DNA of 64,000 nt from Pseudoxanthomonas sp. CF125 (GTDB lineage Bacteria > Pseudomonadota > Gammaproteobacteria > Xanthomonadales > Xanthomonadaceae). This document shows positions 1 to 7,575 of the stretch, piece after piece (position 1 is the stretch's first letter; every line of letters begins with the position of its first letter). Both the position numbers and the translations under genes were made by a program. Location: positions 1,222,331-1,286,330 of the forward strand of contig NZ_FNLD01000001.1 of the NCBI RefSeq assembly GCF_900104085.1. Reading direction: 5' to 3'. The notes beneath the pieces were generated by a model, which was given only the letters and a program-made list of their open reading frames with translations, ran no database searches and had not been told where the DNA came from.

Positions 1-2
1 AC

Positions 3-263
3 AGCGCCACCAGCGGCGACTACGCCAACAGCGCCACCAGCGGCTACTACGCCCAGTGTGAAGCCAAGGGAGTTAACGCCGTCGCGGCTAACGCGGGAGA
101 CGGAGCGGCCAAGGCTGGCAAAGCTGGCGCGATCTTCCTTGTGGAGCGCGGCAAGAACCGAGAAATTCTCTCTGTATTCGCCAGCAAGGTCGGTGAAAAC
201 GGAATTGAGGCAGATACGTGGTACGTGCTGCGCGGCGGCAAGGCGGTGGTTTATGTGCCGTAA
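3..263 (+). CDS. Phage repeat protein, C-terminal part (5' end outside window)
   Basis: Open from the window edge in frame 3 to TAA at 261-263, giving about 86 visible residues. The first 14 residues carry two copies of a short S-A-T-S-G-[DY]-Y-A repeat. Then follows a Gly/Ala-rich globular end of the form E-A-K-G-V-N-A-V-A-A-N-A-G-D-G and a D-T-W-Y-V-L segment near the C-terminus. This resembles phage proteins with long S-x-x-S-G-[DNY]-Y repeats and a conserved tail domain whose function I do not know. It is the first gene of the rightward prophage operon and overlaps the next gene by 11 bp. The N-terminus and repeat number cannot be seen. Confidence 0.65.
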   Translation, partial: SATSGDYANSATSGYYAQCEAKGVNAVAANAGDGAAKAGKAGAIFLVERGKNREILSVFASKVGENGIEADTWYVLRGGKAVVYVP

Positions 264-516
264 CCCCACCCTAATCCTGGAAGGCGCAACTCCTCACCCG
301 CCGCACCGGCACGACGACTACCGCAGCACGATCTACAAGGCGCTTAGCCGCACCACAGGGAACGCCGCGTGGTACTTGCGCCGGCATGGGTTCGATATCG
401 CGTGCGGCGTGATCTTCGTCACTGCGTTCGGGCTGGCAATAGCCACCGCTCAGCCGCGTGATGCAGGGTTTGCGCCGCATGTCAAGGCGTTGGTTACCAG
501 CGCCGTGAGGGGCTAG
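253..516 (+). CDS. Small single-pass membrane protein of prophage
   Basis: An 87-residue ORF starting at ATG 253, inside the end of the preceding gene in another frame. It begins MCRNPTL, has a basic, His-rich N-terminal half and one hydrophobic segment (about residues 51-65, I-A-C-G-V-I-F-V-T-A-F-G-L-A-I). The small size and single membrane segment fit phage accessory or inner-membrane proteins, but I recognise no family. The same frame is open upstream to position 58. The 253 start is preferred because it gives the short overlap typical of this operon. Confidence 0.5.
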   Translation: MCRNPTLILEGATPHPPHRHDDYRSTIYKALSRTTGNAAWYLRRHGFDIACGVIFVTAFGLAIATAQPRDAGFAPHVKALVTSAVRG

Positions 517-519
517 TCG

Positions 520-687
520 ATGAGCGCCTGGCCCCAACTCAGCAAGCCGATCTATGCCGGCGACAACTTCCGCATGGCGATAGAGGCGTCACAAGCAACT
601 GTCGGGCGCCCTCCTGCCCGGCCTACTGGAGGCTTGTTCTCCGTCACGCGCAAGGATGCGCATTCTAATTCTGGAAAAGTGAAATGA
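520..687 (+). CDS. Short prophage ORF, 55 aa
   Basis: ATG 520 to TGA 685-687, three bases after the previous stop. The stop overlaps the next start as ATGA, the junction seen throughout this operon, which is the main support for it being real. The product starts MSAWPQLSKP, contains the segment Y-A-G-D-N-F-R-M-A-I and is otherwise featureless. No function can be assigned. Confidence 0.5.
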   Translation: MSAWPQLSKPIYAGDNFRMAIEASQATVGRPPARPTGGLFSVTRKDAHSNSGKVK

Positions 688-1523
688 ATCAGGTAGTCCA
701 GTTTCAACCCGCAGTAGAGAACTACGGCCAGCGCTCACTCACGGCTGCGGACGTTCGCGCCCAAGTGAACCTCATGCAGGACGTGATGAAGGAAGTCATG
801 CAGGACGGCACCCACTACGGGACCATTCCGGGCACGAAGTCCAAGAGCCTCTACAAGGCCGGCGCTGAAAAGCTGATGGCAACCTTCCGACTGGCCGGCG
901 ATCCGGAGGTCGAGGATCTGAGCCGCGACGGTGAGGTTCACTACCGGGTTAAGGTCCGCCTGACTTCCATGTCCGGCGCGTTCATCGGCGCGGGCATCGG
1001 CGAGTGCAGCAGCCAGGAAGACAAGTACGCATGGCGGTTGGCGGTCTGTCCGGAGGAATTTGACGCAACGCCGGAGAATCGCCGCCGCGTGAAGTTCAGT
1101 AAGTATCAGGGCAAGGTCGAGCAGAAGAAACAGGTTCGCACCAATCCGGCTGACGTGGCTAACACCATCCTGAAGATGGCTAAGAAGCGCGGTCAGGTGG
1201 ATGCGGTCATTACCTGCACCGCTGCCTCCGATCTGTTCACGCAGGATATTGAGGATCTTCCGGAGGAAGTGATCGCGGAGATTGTTGGGCAACAGCGCGC
1301 CAAGCCGGCAGCGGTTGCCGTGCAGCAGGCAACGCCGCAGGACAGTCCGGAGCGTGACGCAGCTATCGCCGAGTGCAAGGCAGCAGCAGCCAAGGGCACC
1401 GAACACTTCCGGTCCTTCTGGACTGACTTCCCAGCCAACGACCGCGCCCTAGTGCGTGACCGTATGCAGGACTTCAAGGACACAGCAGCCTCCGCAGACC
1501 AAATGCTGGAGGATGCCAAGTGA
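684..1523 (+). CDS. Phage recombination-associated protein (candidate single-strand annealase)
   Basis: 279 residues. It contains the segment G-T-H-Y-G-T-I-P-G-T-K-S-K-S-L-Y-K-A-G-A (about residues 46-65), then A-E-K-L-M, and a later N-P-A-D-V-A-N-T-I-L-K-M-A-K-K-R segment (about 155-170). Both are recurrent in a family of uncharacterised phage proteins encoded next to recombination genes. The following gene is a YqaJ/lambda-Exo-type nuclease that starts inside this stop codon (GTGA). A nuclease directly after such a protein is the usual layout of an annealase-exonuclease pair, so a Red-beta-like role in phage recombination is inferred from context. It is not shown by a catalytic motif. The C-terminal 80 residues are low-complexity and Ala-rich. 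Confidence 0.6.
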   Translation: MNQVVQFQPAVENYGQRSLTAADVRAQVNLMQDVMKEVMQDGTHYGTIPGTKSKSLYKAGAEKLMATFRLAGDPEVEDLSRDGEVHYRVKVRLTSMSGAFIGAGIGECSSQEDKYAWRLAVCPEEFDATPENRRRVKFSKYQGKVEQKKQVRTNPADVANTILKMAKKRGQVDAVITCTAASDLFTQDIEDLPEEVIAEIVGQQRAKPAAVAVQQATPQDSPERDAAIAECKAAAAKGTEHFRSFWTDFPANDRALVRDRMQDFKDTAASADQMLEDAK

Positions 1524-2140
1524 TCCAGGGAAGCGCCGAATGGCTGGCCTTGCGCGCCGGCAAACTCACCGGCTCCAGGTTCGCCGATTTGATGGCGACA
1601 ACGAAGTCCGGGCCGTCCACTAGCCGCGCCAATCTGATCGTCACCGTGGCACTGGAACGTCTGACCGGAGAACCGGAAACGACGTTCCAGAACGACGCCA
1701 TGAGGCGTGGTAGCGAACTGGAGCCGCTAGCCCGAGGCGCTTACGAGGCGCACACCGGAGAGTTGGTCGATCAGGTCGCTTTCATCGTGCATCCACGGCT
1801 GTCCTTCGTGGGCATATCTCCGGATGGCCTGATCGGCGACAAGGGCTTACTGGAAATCAAATGCCCGTCGGCGCAGGCAAAACACCTGTACGCCCTGCGC
1901 AATGGAGCACACGCCCAAGAGTACCGCTGGCAGGTGCAGGGGCAGCTATGGGTCGCTGAGCGCGAATGGTGCGACGTAGTGAGCTACGACCCGCGATTCC
2001 CGACCGGACTTCAGCTAGCCATTGAGCGCGTCAACCGCGACGAAATCGCAATCAAAACCTTGGAAGAAGCCTGCATCAAGGCAGACGCCGAAATCACCGC
2101 AATCTGTTCCGAACTTATCAACATGAGGAAAGCAACATGA
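1520..2140 (+). CDS. YqaJ-type viral recombinase / lambda-Exo-like exonuclease
   Basis: 206 residues from a GTG start overlapping the upstream stop. It has the PD-(D/E)XK nuclease pattern of the YqaJ family: an N-terminal W-L-A-L-R-A-G-K-L-T-G-S, the conserved glutamate segment R-R-G-S-E-L-E-P-L-A-R, the core S-P-D-G-L-I followed by L-L-E-I-K-C-P (Asp and Glu-x-Lys metal ligands), and a Gln-rich helix Y-R-W-Q-V-Q-G-Q. Such enzymes resect double-stranded DNA 5' to 3' to make single strands for annealing. The partner is probably the preceding gene product. Length and motif order match the family. Confidence 0.88.
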   Translation: MIQGSAEWLALRAGKLTGSRFADLMATTKSGPSTSRANLIVTVALERLTGEPETTFQNDAMRRGSELEPLARGAYEAHTGELVDQVAFIVHPRLSFVGISPDGLIGDKGLLEIKCPSAQAKHLYALRNGAHAQEYRWQVQGQLWVAEREWCDVVSYDPRFPTGLQLAIERVNRDEIAIKTLEEACIKADAEITAICSELINMRKAT

Positions 2141-2409
2141 GCGCACCAGTCGAACGCTACAACGTCACCGCAGGCCGTCCGTACACCACTCGCGATGGCG
2201 AGGAAAAGAGGCAGTGGATCAACGTGGGTCGGGCCACTAAGTGGGATGACGGAAATATCAGCTTGGAGTTCCATGCAATCCCGGTGGGCGCTTGGTGGGA
2301 TGGCAAGTTGAGTCTGTTCGCCGAAGACAAGGATAAGGCCGCAAGCAAGTCGGAGCGTCCGCAGCGGTCAGCGTCCGTATCTGATCAGTCCGACGACGTG
2401 CCTTTCTGA
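2137..2409 (+). CDS. Small prophage protein with SSB-like acidic tip
   Basis: 90 residues, ATG overlapping the exonuclease stop (ATGA). The N-terminal about 60 residues read as a small beta-rich domain (R-Q-W-I-N-V-G-R-A-T-K-W, then I-S-L-E-F-H-A-I-P). A Lys/Ser-rich linker follows, and the protein ends D-D-V-P-F. That end mimics the D-D-x-[IVP]-P-F peptide with which bacterial SSB recruits repair proteins. Directly after an annealase/exonuclease pair, a single-strand-DNA-binding or SSB-mimic role is a reasonable inference. I do not see a full canonical OB-fold SSB. Confidence 0.55.
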   Translation: MSAPVERYNVTAGRPYTTRDGEEKRQWINVGRATKWDDGNISLEFHAIPVGAWWDGKLSLFAEDKDKAASKSERPQRSASVSDQSDDVPF

Positions 2410-2438
2410 TTTGCAGCGACAGCACCCAGGAGCAGCCC

Positions 2439-2968
2439 ATGACAACCCCCACCCCCAATCTGCCGGAGTCTGTTGTTACGGATGCCGAGCGCTGAGTGAG
2501 CGTGCGACGCCTGGCCCGTGGCATCACGCAACCGATCTCGGGCAAGTTGGTTCAGTTGAGACTGCCGGAGGTGACGTTGTGGTTGTGACGCAGCAACAGA
2601 TCGGTGACAAGGATCGAGAACAGCGGGATGAGAATGCCGCATTCATAGCCTCTCTCGTCAACTGGTTCCGCTCGCAGGACTGGAGAGCGGCGAATGCGCG
2701 GGCGGATGAGTGGTTGCCGATTGAGAGTGCGCCGAGAGATGGGAGTTATTTCCTTGGCATAAAGGCTGGATTTATAGCTGGTGTGGCGCACTGGGACGAT
2801 GAATTGAATCAGTTCTTAACCACGGAGCCGGATGACTATGCCGAGTATGCGCATTACGAAGCGTACTTAGACGTATCTGGACCGTGGGAGCCCACCCATT
2901 GGCAACCGCTGCCAACCCCGCCCGCCGCCCAAGCCGTCCGCTATGACTCAACCAAGGAATCAACATGA
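2439..2968 (+). pseudogene. Frameshifted phage gene: TPGPW-motif plus DUF551-like domain
   Basis: ATG 2439 opens M-T-T-P-T-P-N-L-P-E and stops at TGA 2493-2495. In the -1 frame the sequence continues L-S-E-R-A-T-P-G-P-W and runs to TGA at 2968. Adding one base just before 2493 would join them as A-E-R-L-S-E-R-A-T-P-G-P-W, which matches the usual start of this phage accessory family. The second half has W-L-P-I-E-S-A-P-R-D-G and ends P-T-H-W-Q-P-L-P, the pattern of DUF551. Either this is a one-base deletion (pseudogene or sequencing error), or translation begins at another codon such as TTG 2411. The stop overlaps the next start (ATGA). Confidence 0.55.
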
Positions 2969-3702
2969 GCAAGAAATATAAGCTGGTAAAAGAGGATTCC
3001 ATCGAGTGGATGGGCCGCAAGTTGTTCCGCATACAGTGTGTGGTTGCGTTCGGACTGATTGCCGCTGGTGAACTTGGCGGATACATAGAATCCGAAAAGA
3101 ACTTGTCGCAGGTCTACGGCGATGCGTGGGTCTCCGGCAATGCGCGGGTCTCCGGCAATGCGCGGGTCTCCGGCGATGCGCGGGTCTACGGCGATGCGCG
3201 GGTCTACGGCAATGCGCGGGTCTCCGGCGATGCGTGGGTCTACGGCAATGCGTGGGTCTACGGCGATGCGTGGGTCTCCGGCGATGCGCGGGTCTCCGGC
3301 AATGCGTGGGTCTACGGCGATGCGTGGGTCTCCGGCGATGCGCGGGTCTCCGGCGATGCGCGGGTCTCCGGCGATGCGTGGGTCTCCGGCGATGCGCGGG
3401 TCTACGGCAATGCGCGGGTCTCCGGCGATGCGCGGGTCTACGGCAATGCGTCAATCACATGGACAAGCAACGTCGGCAGCGGGCAAGGGACGCTGACCGT
3501 CTATCACGCAAAGGAAGGGCTGCTTGTCACGCGCGGCTGCTTCATCGGAAGCGACTATGAATTTCTTGCTGCGGTCGCAAAGACGCACGGCATGGATTCA
3601 CAGATAGGCCGGGAGTACGCGCTACTGATTGAGTTTGCGCGGCTTAGGCTTGGCAAGGGCGGTGTCCGCTCTGAGGCCAGTGAGGGGGAGGGCCGTGAGT
3701 AA
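2965..3702 (+). CDS. Phage hexapeptide-repeat (beta-helix) protein
   Basis: 245 residues. An N-terminal domain of about 50 residues (K-Y-K-L-V-K-E-D; then L-G-G-Y-I-E-S-E-K-N-L-S) is typical of phage proteins that precede G-[DN]-A-[RW]-V-[SY] repeats. Residues 51-158 are 18 perfect six-residue units of the form [SY]-G-[DN]-A-[RW]-V plus one degenerate unit. Such hexads usually wind a left-handed beta-helix, as in hexapeptide acyltransferases. A C-terminal domain of about 85 residues contains G-C-F-I-G-S-D-Y-E-F. No enzyme motif is visible and the biological role of the family is unknown to me. Stop TAA 3700-3702 overlaps the next start. Confidence 0.75.
   Translation: MSKKYKLVKEDSIEWMGRKLFRIQCVVAFGLIAAGELGGYIESEKNLSQVYGDAWVSGNARVSGNARVSGDARVYGDARVYGNARVSGDAWVYGNAWVYGDAWVSGDARVSGNAWVYGDAWVSGDARVSGDARVSGDAWVSGDARVYGNARVSGDARVYGNASITWTSNVGSGQGTLTVYHAKEGLLVTRGCFIGSDYEFLAAVAKTHGMDSQIGREYALLIEFARLRLGKGGVRSEASEGEGRE
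3115..3438 (+). repeat. 18-bp in-frame tandem repeat, 18 copies
   Basis: Eighteen consecutive 18-bp units inside the hexapeptide-repeat gene, each reading T-[C/A]-C GGC [G/A]-AT GCG [C/T]-GG GTC. A nineteenth, degenerate unit follows at 3439-3456. Only three positions vary, each with two alternatives and each changing the amino acid (Ser/Tyr, Asp/Asn, Arg/Trp). All eight combinations occur. The GGC, GCG and GTC codons never vary. Confidence 0.95.
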
Positions 3703-3934
3703 TTCACGCATCAAGTCCCTTCGCCAGTTTGCTAATGCGGCTGGCGTTGAGGTTCGGCCAAACGGCCCAGGATGGGGCGGACGCTTTGGGTTTCGCACGA
3801 AAGACATCCCGGAGTGCATGACTTGTGGCTACAAGTCGGTTACAGCGGCACGCGAAGGTTGGGCAAGGGAGACCTTCGGAGATACTACGGCATCAGCGCT
3901 ATTCAAACTTCTAAATCACAAGGAACAGCCATGA
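3695..3934 (+). CDS. Small prophage protein with CxxC, 79 aa
   Basis: GTG start at 3695, overlapping the previous stop by 8 bp. Its own stop overlaps the next ATG (ATGA at 3931-3934). The sequence contains G-P-G-W-G-G-R-F-G-F-R-T and a C-M-T-C-G-Y segment, a possible half zinc-knuckle, followed by a short helix and F-K-L-L. I do not recognise a family. The longer reading of this frame from 3629 overlaps the repeat gene needlessly, so the GTG is preferred. Confidence 0.5.
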   Translation: MSNSRIKSLRQFANAAGVEVRPNGPGWGGRFGFRTKDIPECMTCGYKSVTAAREGWARETFGDTTASALFKLLNHKEQP

Positions 3935-5661
3935 GCGAGTCAGCCGGTCGGGTAGTGGCGGAGATTGGCCCTGTCTACACGTTGCTGTGGGCTGGCACTG
4001 AGTCTATCGCATCCATAGTCAACCGAATGGGACTGAAGGTTGGAGACAAGCTTGTTCCGGAATCCCTATGGGAGAACGCGGAAAGCAAATACTCCGAATG
4101 CTGGAGGGATTACGGCGAACTTCTAACCGAGCGCGACGAATTGCTGTCCAAGCTGGAGGCGGTGCGGGCGTTGGCTGATGACGATATCTCTGCGATGGAA
4201 TCAATGGAAACCGCCCGCGCCATCCAGGCCGGGAAGGGGGAAACCGCAGGTGGCTTCGATAGTGTCGAAAACATGCTGCGTGAGCGTACGTATACGCAGC
4301 GGGACACGGATGACTATTTGCCGCCAGACGCGATATTGGAGCCTGCCAAGTATCACTGCAACGGCCAGCGCTACTACCACAGCAGGCTGGATCGAGAGGC
4401 AGCGGACGCCATTCATGCGCTTGGCGTTGCATTGGCCAGCCAAATTGAAATCACCAACACCGAAAGAGCTATAGCAGAACGAGTCACTAAATTGGCACGA
4501 CCGACCTATGACATCGCGTTGATAGCTGATTACCTGGATGACTATGCGGAGGGCCTATTTGAAGATCACGAAACCACTATCAAGTCCGCCCGGAAGCAGG
4601 CGCGCTTACTTCGTGCCGCCCTTGCCGGATCGCAGGGGGAAGGGGTGGGGGATACTGAAATGCTGAACTGGCTGGACAAGCAGGCACGACCAATTGACTA
4701 CATGCCTTCAACGTCACTCGGCAACAGTGGCGGAACGGGGCCTTCTCCGCTGATGTTGTCTGGACACCACTGGCATCTGATCGGAGACGCCTGCCTAACA
4801 ATCAGGCAGGCCATCAAAAAGGCTATGGGCATCACGACGCCAGCCACCACTCCGGACCCTGCCGTTGTTTCTACTGGCGTGGAAGCTACGGGCGTTGTCT
4901 CTACAGATGGCACCGATGCTGGAGACTACATGTGCCCCAACTGCAATACGCCGTGGAAATGCAATGGCCCTCATGTTCCGGCCCCTGCCGCCCCTGATGG
5001 GGATGACGAACTGTTCAAGCTGTTCTATGACACGCACGTTGCTGAGTTCGACCGGTTAGAGCCGATCACACGGCCAGACTATCCGGGCCGGATGCAGGAC
5101 AACACGAACGCGGCGACCAAAGCTGGATTGCGTGCAGTGCGCGCCGCCCTTTCCAATCCGCGCGTGGGTGAGGCGGTCGTGTGGGTCGATCCCTACGAGC
5201 TGATGATGGTCCGCGAGCACGGCGGGATGATCGTCGCCACGCATGAGGCTGAGCCGGAATCGAAACGGACCCAAGCGCTATACCTCCACCCACCCACCGA
5301 AATCCCCGACGGCATGGTGGTGGATGCATGGCGTAGCGCGGTGCTGGATCATTTAGCTATAGCCGCAATGGATGCCCCAATCGATGAGCCGCCTTACAAA
5401 ACAATCGGCAGGGTCATCGACTGGCACGTCGCGGTAGCAGTGGACCCAGCAGTAAACGGCGGCCAAGTGCTGGTCCCAAATCGCGCAACGAAGGAATGGG
5501 CGGAAGCTTATTGCGCACGGGTAAATCGTCACCCTGACGGCGGGCAAATGTCGGTGTGTGAGGGTCGCTGGCGCGAAATCAGTTTCCGAGACATGGCGCT
5601 AAACGAAATAAACGCGATGCTGGATTGCGCAGCCGCGCCCGGTTCGGCGGAGGGTGAGTGA
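3931..5661 (+). CDS. Mosaic prophage accessory protein, 576 aa
   Basis: ATG 3931 overlaps the upstream stop. The protein looks assembled from several short phage modules. Residues about 1-210 are helical with charged coiled-coil stretches (E-S-K-Y-S-E-C-W-R-D-Y-G-E-L-L). A segment near 245-300 contains W-L-D-K-Q-A-R. A C-P-N-C-N-T-P-W-K-C putative zinc site lies near 333-342. Next comes a D-P-Y-E-L-M-M-V-R-E-H-G-G segment ending in L-Y-L-H-P-P, and a C-terminal W-R-E-I-S-F-R-D-M piece. Such patchwork proteins are common in accessory regions of temperate phages of Xanthomonadaceae and Pseudomonas. No enzymatic function can be stated. Confidence 0.6.
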   Translation: MSESAGRVVAEIGPVYTLLWAGTESIASIVNRMGLKVGDKLVPESLWENAESKYSECWRDYGELLTERDELLSKLEAVRALADDDISAMESMETARAIQAGKGETAGGFDSVENMLRERTYTQRDTDDYLPPDAILEPAKYHCNGQRYYHSRLDREAADAIHALGVALASQIEITNTERAIAERVTKLARPTYDIALIADYLDDYAEGLFEDHETTIKSARKQARLLRAALAGSQGEGVGDTEMLNWLDKQARPIDYMPSTSLGNSGGTGPSPLMLSGHHWHLIGDACLTIRQAIKKAMGITTPATTPDPAVVSTGVEATGVVSTDGTDAGDYMCPNCNTPWKCNGPHVPAPAAPDGDDELFKLFYDTHVAEFDRLEPITRPDYPGRMQDNTNAATKAGLRAVRAALSNPRVGEAVVWVDPYELMMVREHGGMIVATHEAEPESKRTQALYLHPPTEIPDGMVVDAWRSAVLDHLAIAAMDAPIDEPPYKTIGRVIDWHVAVAVDPAVNGGQVLVPNRATKEWAEAYCARVNRHPDGGQMSVCEGRWREISFRDMALNEINAMLDCAAAPGSAEGE

Positions 5662-5924
5662 TGCATCCCAGAGACTTCAATAGGGAACTACGCGAATCCA
5701 ACTGGTTCAATGCGCTGAATGAAGAATCTGTGGGAAGTTACGGTAATAGCCCGCTTTCTGCGAATCCAGGGAAGGCAAGTCCTTGGAACTGCATCAAGTG
5801 CGGGCACGACAACAAGGCCGTGCATTGGTCGTGCGTAAAGTGTGGACACGAACCAACCACTGGACGACGTGACGTGCATCCAGAAGGACGCCGCTACGAT
5901 CCGAGCGAAGGAGAGCAACCATGA
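5661..5924 (+). CDS. Small prophage zinc-ribbon protein
   Basis: 87 residues, start and previous stop sharing bases (TGATG). It contains two C-x2-C knuckles, C-I-K-C-G-H and C-V-K-C-G-H, thirteen residues apart, forming a probable four-cysteine zinc ribbon. The rest is polar and Gly/Pro-rich. DNA- or protein-binding is plausible for a zinc ribbon of this size but there is no further evidence. An in-frame GTG directly before the ATG is an alternative start. Confidence 0.55.
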   Translation: MHPRDFNRELRESNWFNALNEESVGSYGNSPLSANPGKASPWNCIKCGHDNKAVHWSCVKCGHEPTTGRRDVHPEGRRYDPSEGEQP

Positions 5925-6157
5925 CCACCCAGCTAATGTCCCTAACCGTGCAGACGAAGGACGGTCCTTATGGGTTCCGGGTGATGGCCGATCCGAAGCA
6001 CTTGGATCACTGGAGGGCGGTGGGGGTTGATATCGAGCCTATAAACAATCTGATATCAGACCGGCTACCCGCCCGAATACTTGGCGTCCGCACCACAAAG
6101 CCGTATCAATTCCTTCAGGACGTTTTCGGATTCAAGAACCCATGGAGCAAGACATGA
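5921..6157 (+). CDS. Hypothetical prophage protein, 78 aa
   Basis: ATG overlaps the previous stop (ATGA) and its stop overlaps the next ATG in the same way. It contains Q-T-K-D-G-P-Y-G-F-R-V-M-A-D and ends F-G-F-K-N-P-W-S-K-T. Small, soluble, no recognisable motif. Support comes from the translational-coupling pattern of the operon. Confidence 0.5.
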   Translation: MTTQLMSLTVQTKDGPYGFRVMADPKHLDHWRAVGVDIEPINNLISDRLPARILGVRTTKPYQFLQDVFGFKNPWSKT

Positions 6158-6651
6158 CCACGCCGCTGGTGCAGCAGATAGAAACTTGGCTCGGAACATT
6201 CGGCGATGACATTCCGCCTATGGCGTACCGGAAGATGGTGGCAATACAGACTGCTGCCGCCGAAGCCCTGGCGGGGAGGGCTGAGCCGGTTGTACCTCAT
6301 CCGTTAGAGACAAACCACGTTGTCTCTCAAATATCGGCAAATCTGATAGACAACGGTCCTCGCCGCCAACTTCAGGAGTTAATTGACCGCTACTGGGATC
6401 TGGCATATGCCGAGGGCAAGGAAGGTCGCGACTACGACACGGAAGAAGGCGACGCTGCGTTGTGCCGCTACGAAATAGAAAAGGCGCTGCGCGAGCTGGC
6501 CACCCCTTCCCGCGCTGGGGGCGGTGAGGTGGGGGCGATTGAGACTGCACCGTTCTATTATGAGCGTGGAGGCGGCGCTAAGCAGGATGCCGCGACTGGG
6601 TATTGCAACGGATGGAACGATTGTGTCGCAGCCAACAGGAGAAAAATATAA
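6154..6651 (+). CDS. Hypothetical prophage protein, 165 aa
   Basis: ATG 6154 (ATGA overlap). An N-terminal helical part (M-T-T-P-L-V-Q-Q-I-E-T-W-L) is followed by a conserved-looking phage tail C-N-G-W-N-D-C-V-A-A-N, preceded by an aromatic segment F-Y-Y-E-R-G. The W-N-D-C-x-x-A-N ending resembles the C-terminus of many short phage accessory proteins. Function unknown. Its TAA shares a base with the following ATG (TAATG). Confidence 0.55.
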   Translation: MTTPLVQQIETWLGTFGDDIPPMAYRKMVAIQTAAAEALAGRAEPVVPHPLETNHVVSQISANLIDNGPRRQLQELIDRYWDLAYAEGKEGRDYDTEEGDAALCRYEIEKALRELATPSRAGGGEVGAIETAPFYYERGGGAKQDAATGYCNGWNDCVAANRRKI

Positions 6652-7028
6652 TGGGCTGGTCAGTCGGCTACGACTCAAACTGGAAGCGTGACATAGGCTA
6701 TGGCGTGCCAGCCTATTGCGACCACCCCGGATGCACAGCGGAGATAGATCGTGGACTCGGCTACGTCTGCGGTGGAGAGCCATACGGCGGCGAGCATGGG
6801 TGTGGGCTGTACGTCTGCACGGAACACAGCGAGTACGCAGGCGACAAGCGAGACAACGTGCGATTGTGCAAGGCGTGCCGCTACGGGAAGCACACCTACC
6901 TTGCGACGGCGGACCATCCGGACTGGATCGCGCATAAGCTGGCCGACGAAAGCTGGCAGCAATGGCGCGATGAGAACCCTGACGAAGCAGCCGCCCTCCA
7001 CGGGGCCGGGGCGAGGGGTGGGGCGTGA
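6651..7028 (+). CDS. Cys/His-rich prophage protein, probable zinc binder
   Basis: 125 residues, start at 6651. Begins M-G-W-S-V-G-Y-D and carries a dense set of potential metal ligands: C-D-H-P-G-C, Y-V-C-G-G-E-P, H-G-C-G, Y-V-C-T-E-H and L-C-K-A-C. The order C-x4-C ... C ... C-x2-H ... C-x2-C suggests two interleaved zinc sites, as in treble-clef or RING-like folds, though no named family is recognised. The C-terminus is acidic (W-R-D-E-N-P-D-E). Similar Cys-rich proteins with an M-G-W-S start occur in phage genomes without known function. Confidence 0.6.
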   Translation: MGWSVGYDSNWKRDIGYGVPAYCDHPGCTAEIDRGLGYVCGGEPYGGEHGCGLYVCTEHSEYAGDKRDNVRLCKACRYGKHTYLATADHPDWIAHKLADESWQQWRDENPDEAAALHGAGARGGA

Positions 7029-7387
7029 GTAACTGGCCTGCCATCTTAGGGCGTCAGTTGAAGTTCATGGCCGAACTGGAGTCCCGGTTTAAATCTGGAA
7101 ACTCCGTTCCGGTCGAGCGCACCTATCTGACGCGGACAGAGTTCGACGGCCTGTCCGAATACATGCTGGAAGAGGAAGACATTTCCACCATGTCAGGCAT
7201 GGCGAACCTGCGCCTACAGGAGCGCGTTGAGGAACTAGAAGTCGCATGTGCTCAGGCGGTCGAGTTTGCCGAGTACGTGGAAGGTGCTGCCAAGGGCAAA
7301 ATGGCTGATCGAGCAAAGCACTACCTATCGCTGCCCTACTCACAAGAATTGGCAGCGCGACTCCTCCCAGGCCGGGAGGCGGGGTGA
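7025..7387 (+). CDS. Hypothetical prophage protein, 120 aa
   Basis: GTG start inside the previous stop (GTGA). The middle is a charged helix (L-R-L-Q-E-R-V-E-E-L-E-V-A-C-A-Q-A-V-E-F) likely to form a coiled coil. No catalytic motif. The stop shares a base with the next ATG (TGATG). Confidence 0.5.
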   Translation: MSNWPAILGRQLKFMAELESRFKSGNSVPVERTYLTRTEFDGLSEYMLEEEDISTMSGMANLRLQERVEELEVACAQAVEFAEYVEGAAKGKMADRAKHYLSLPYSQELAARLLPGREAG

Positions 7388-7575
7388 TGGCTGACTGGGC
7401 AGTTGAAACCAGCGGCTCGCTCACGCTCGTGGTGCTAAGGCATCGCAAGCACGGTCCGCAGCAGGATCTTGCCCGCGATGAAAATGGCCGGATCATTTGG
7501 TTTGAGGATCGTGAAGTGGCGCAACGCCACGCCGACAAGTTGAACGGGAAAGGAGACGACGATGGGAGCCGCTGA
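7387..7575 (+). CDS. Hypothetical prophage protein, 62 aa
   Basis: Starts M-A-D-W-A-V-E-T at 7387. Contains a compact beta-type segment (L-T-L-V-V-L-R-H-R-K-H-G) and a helix R-E-V-A-Q-R-H-A-D-K-L-N. Overlaps the AlpA-like gene by 14 bp. No family recognised. Confidence 0.45.
   Translation: MADWAVETSGSLTLVVLRHRKHGPQQDLARDENGRIIWFEDREVAQRHADKLNGKGDDDGSR

Noticed and set aside
3115..3438. CRISPR array or diversity-generating retroelement target
   Set aside because: Units are contiguous without spacers, so not CRISPR. Differences include C/T and C/A as well as G/A, not adenine-only changes, and no reverse transcriptase is present.
2960..3560. Alternative frames over the 18-bp repeats giving H-R-R-R-P or M-R-G-S-P-A repeats
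   Set aside because: An 18-bp unit keeps several frames open automatically. Only the 2965 frame has the family N-terminus and overlapping start and stop junctions.
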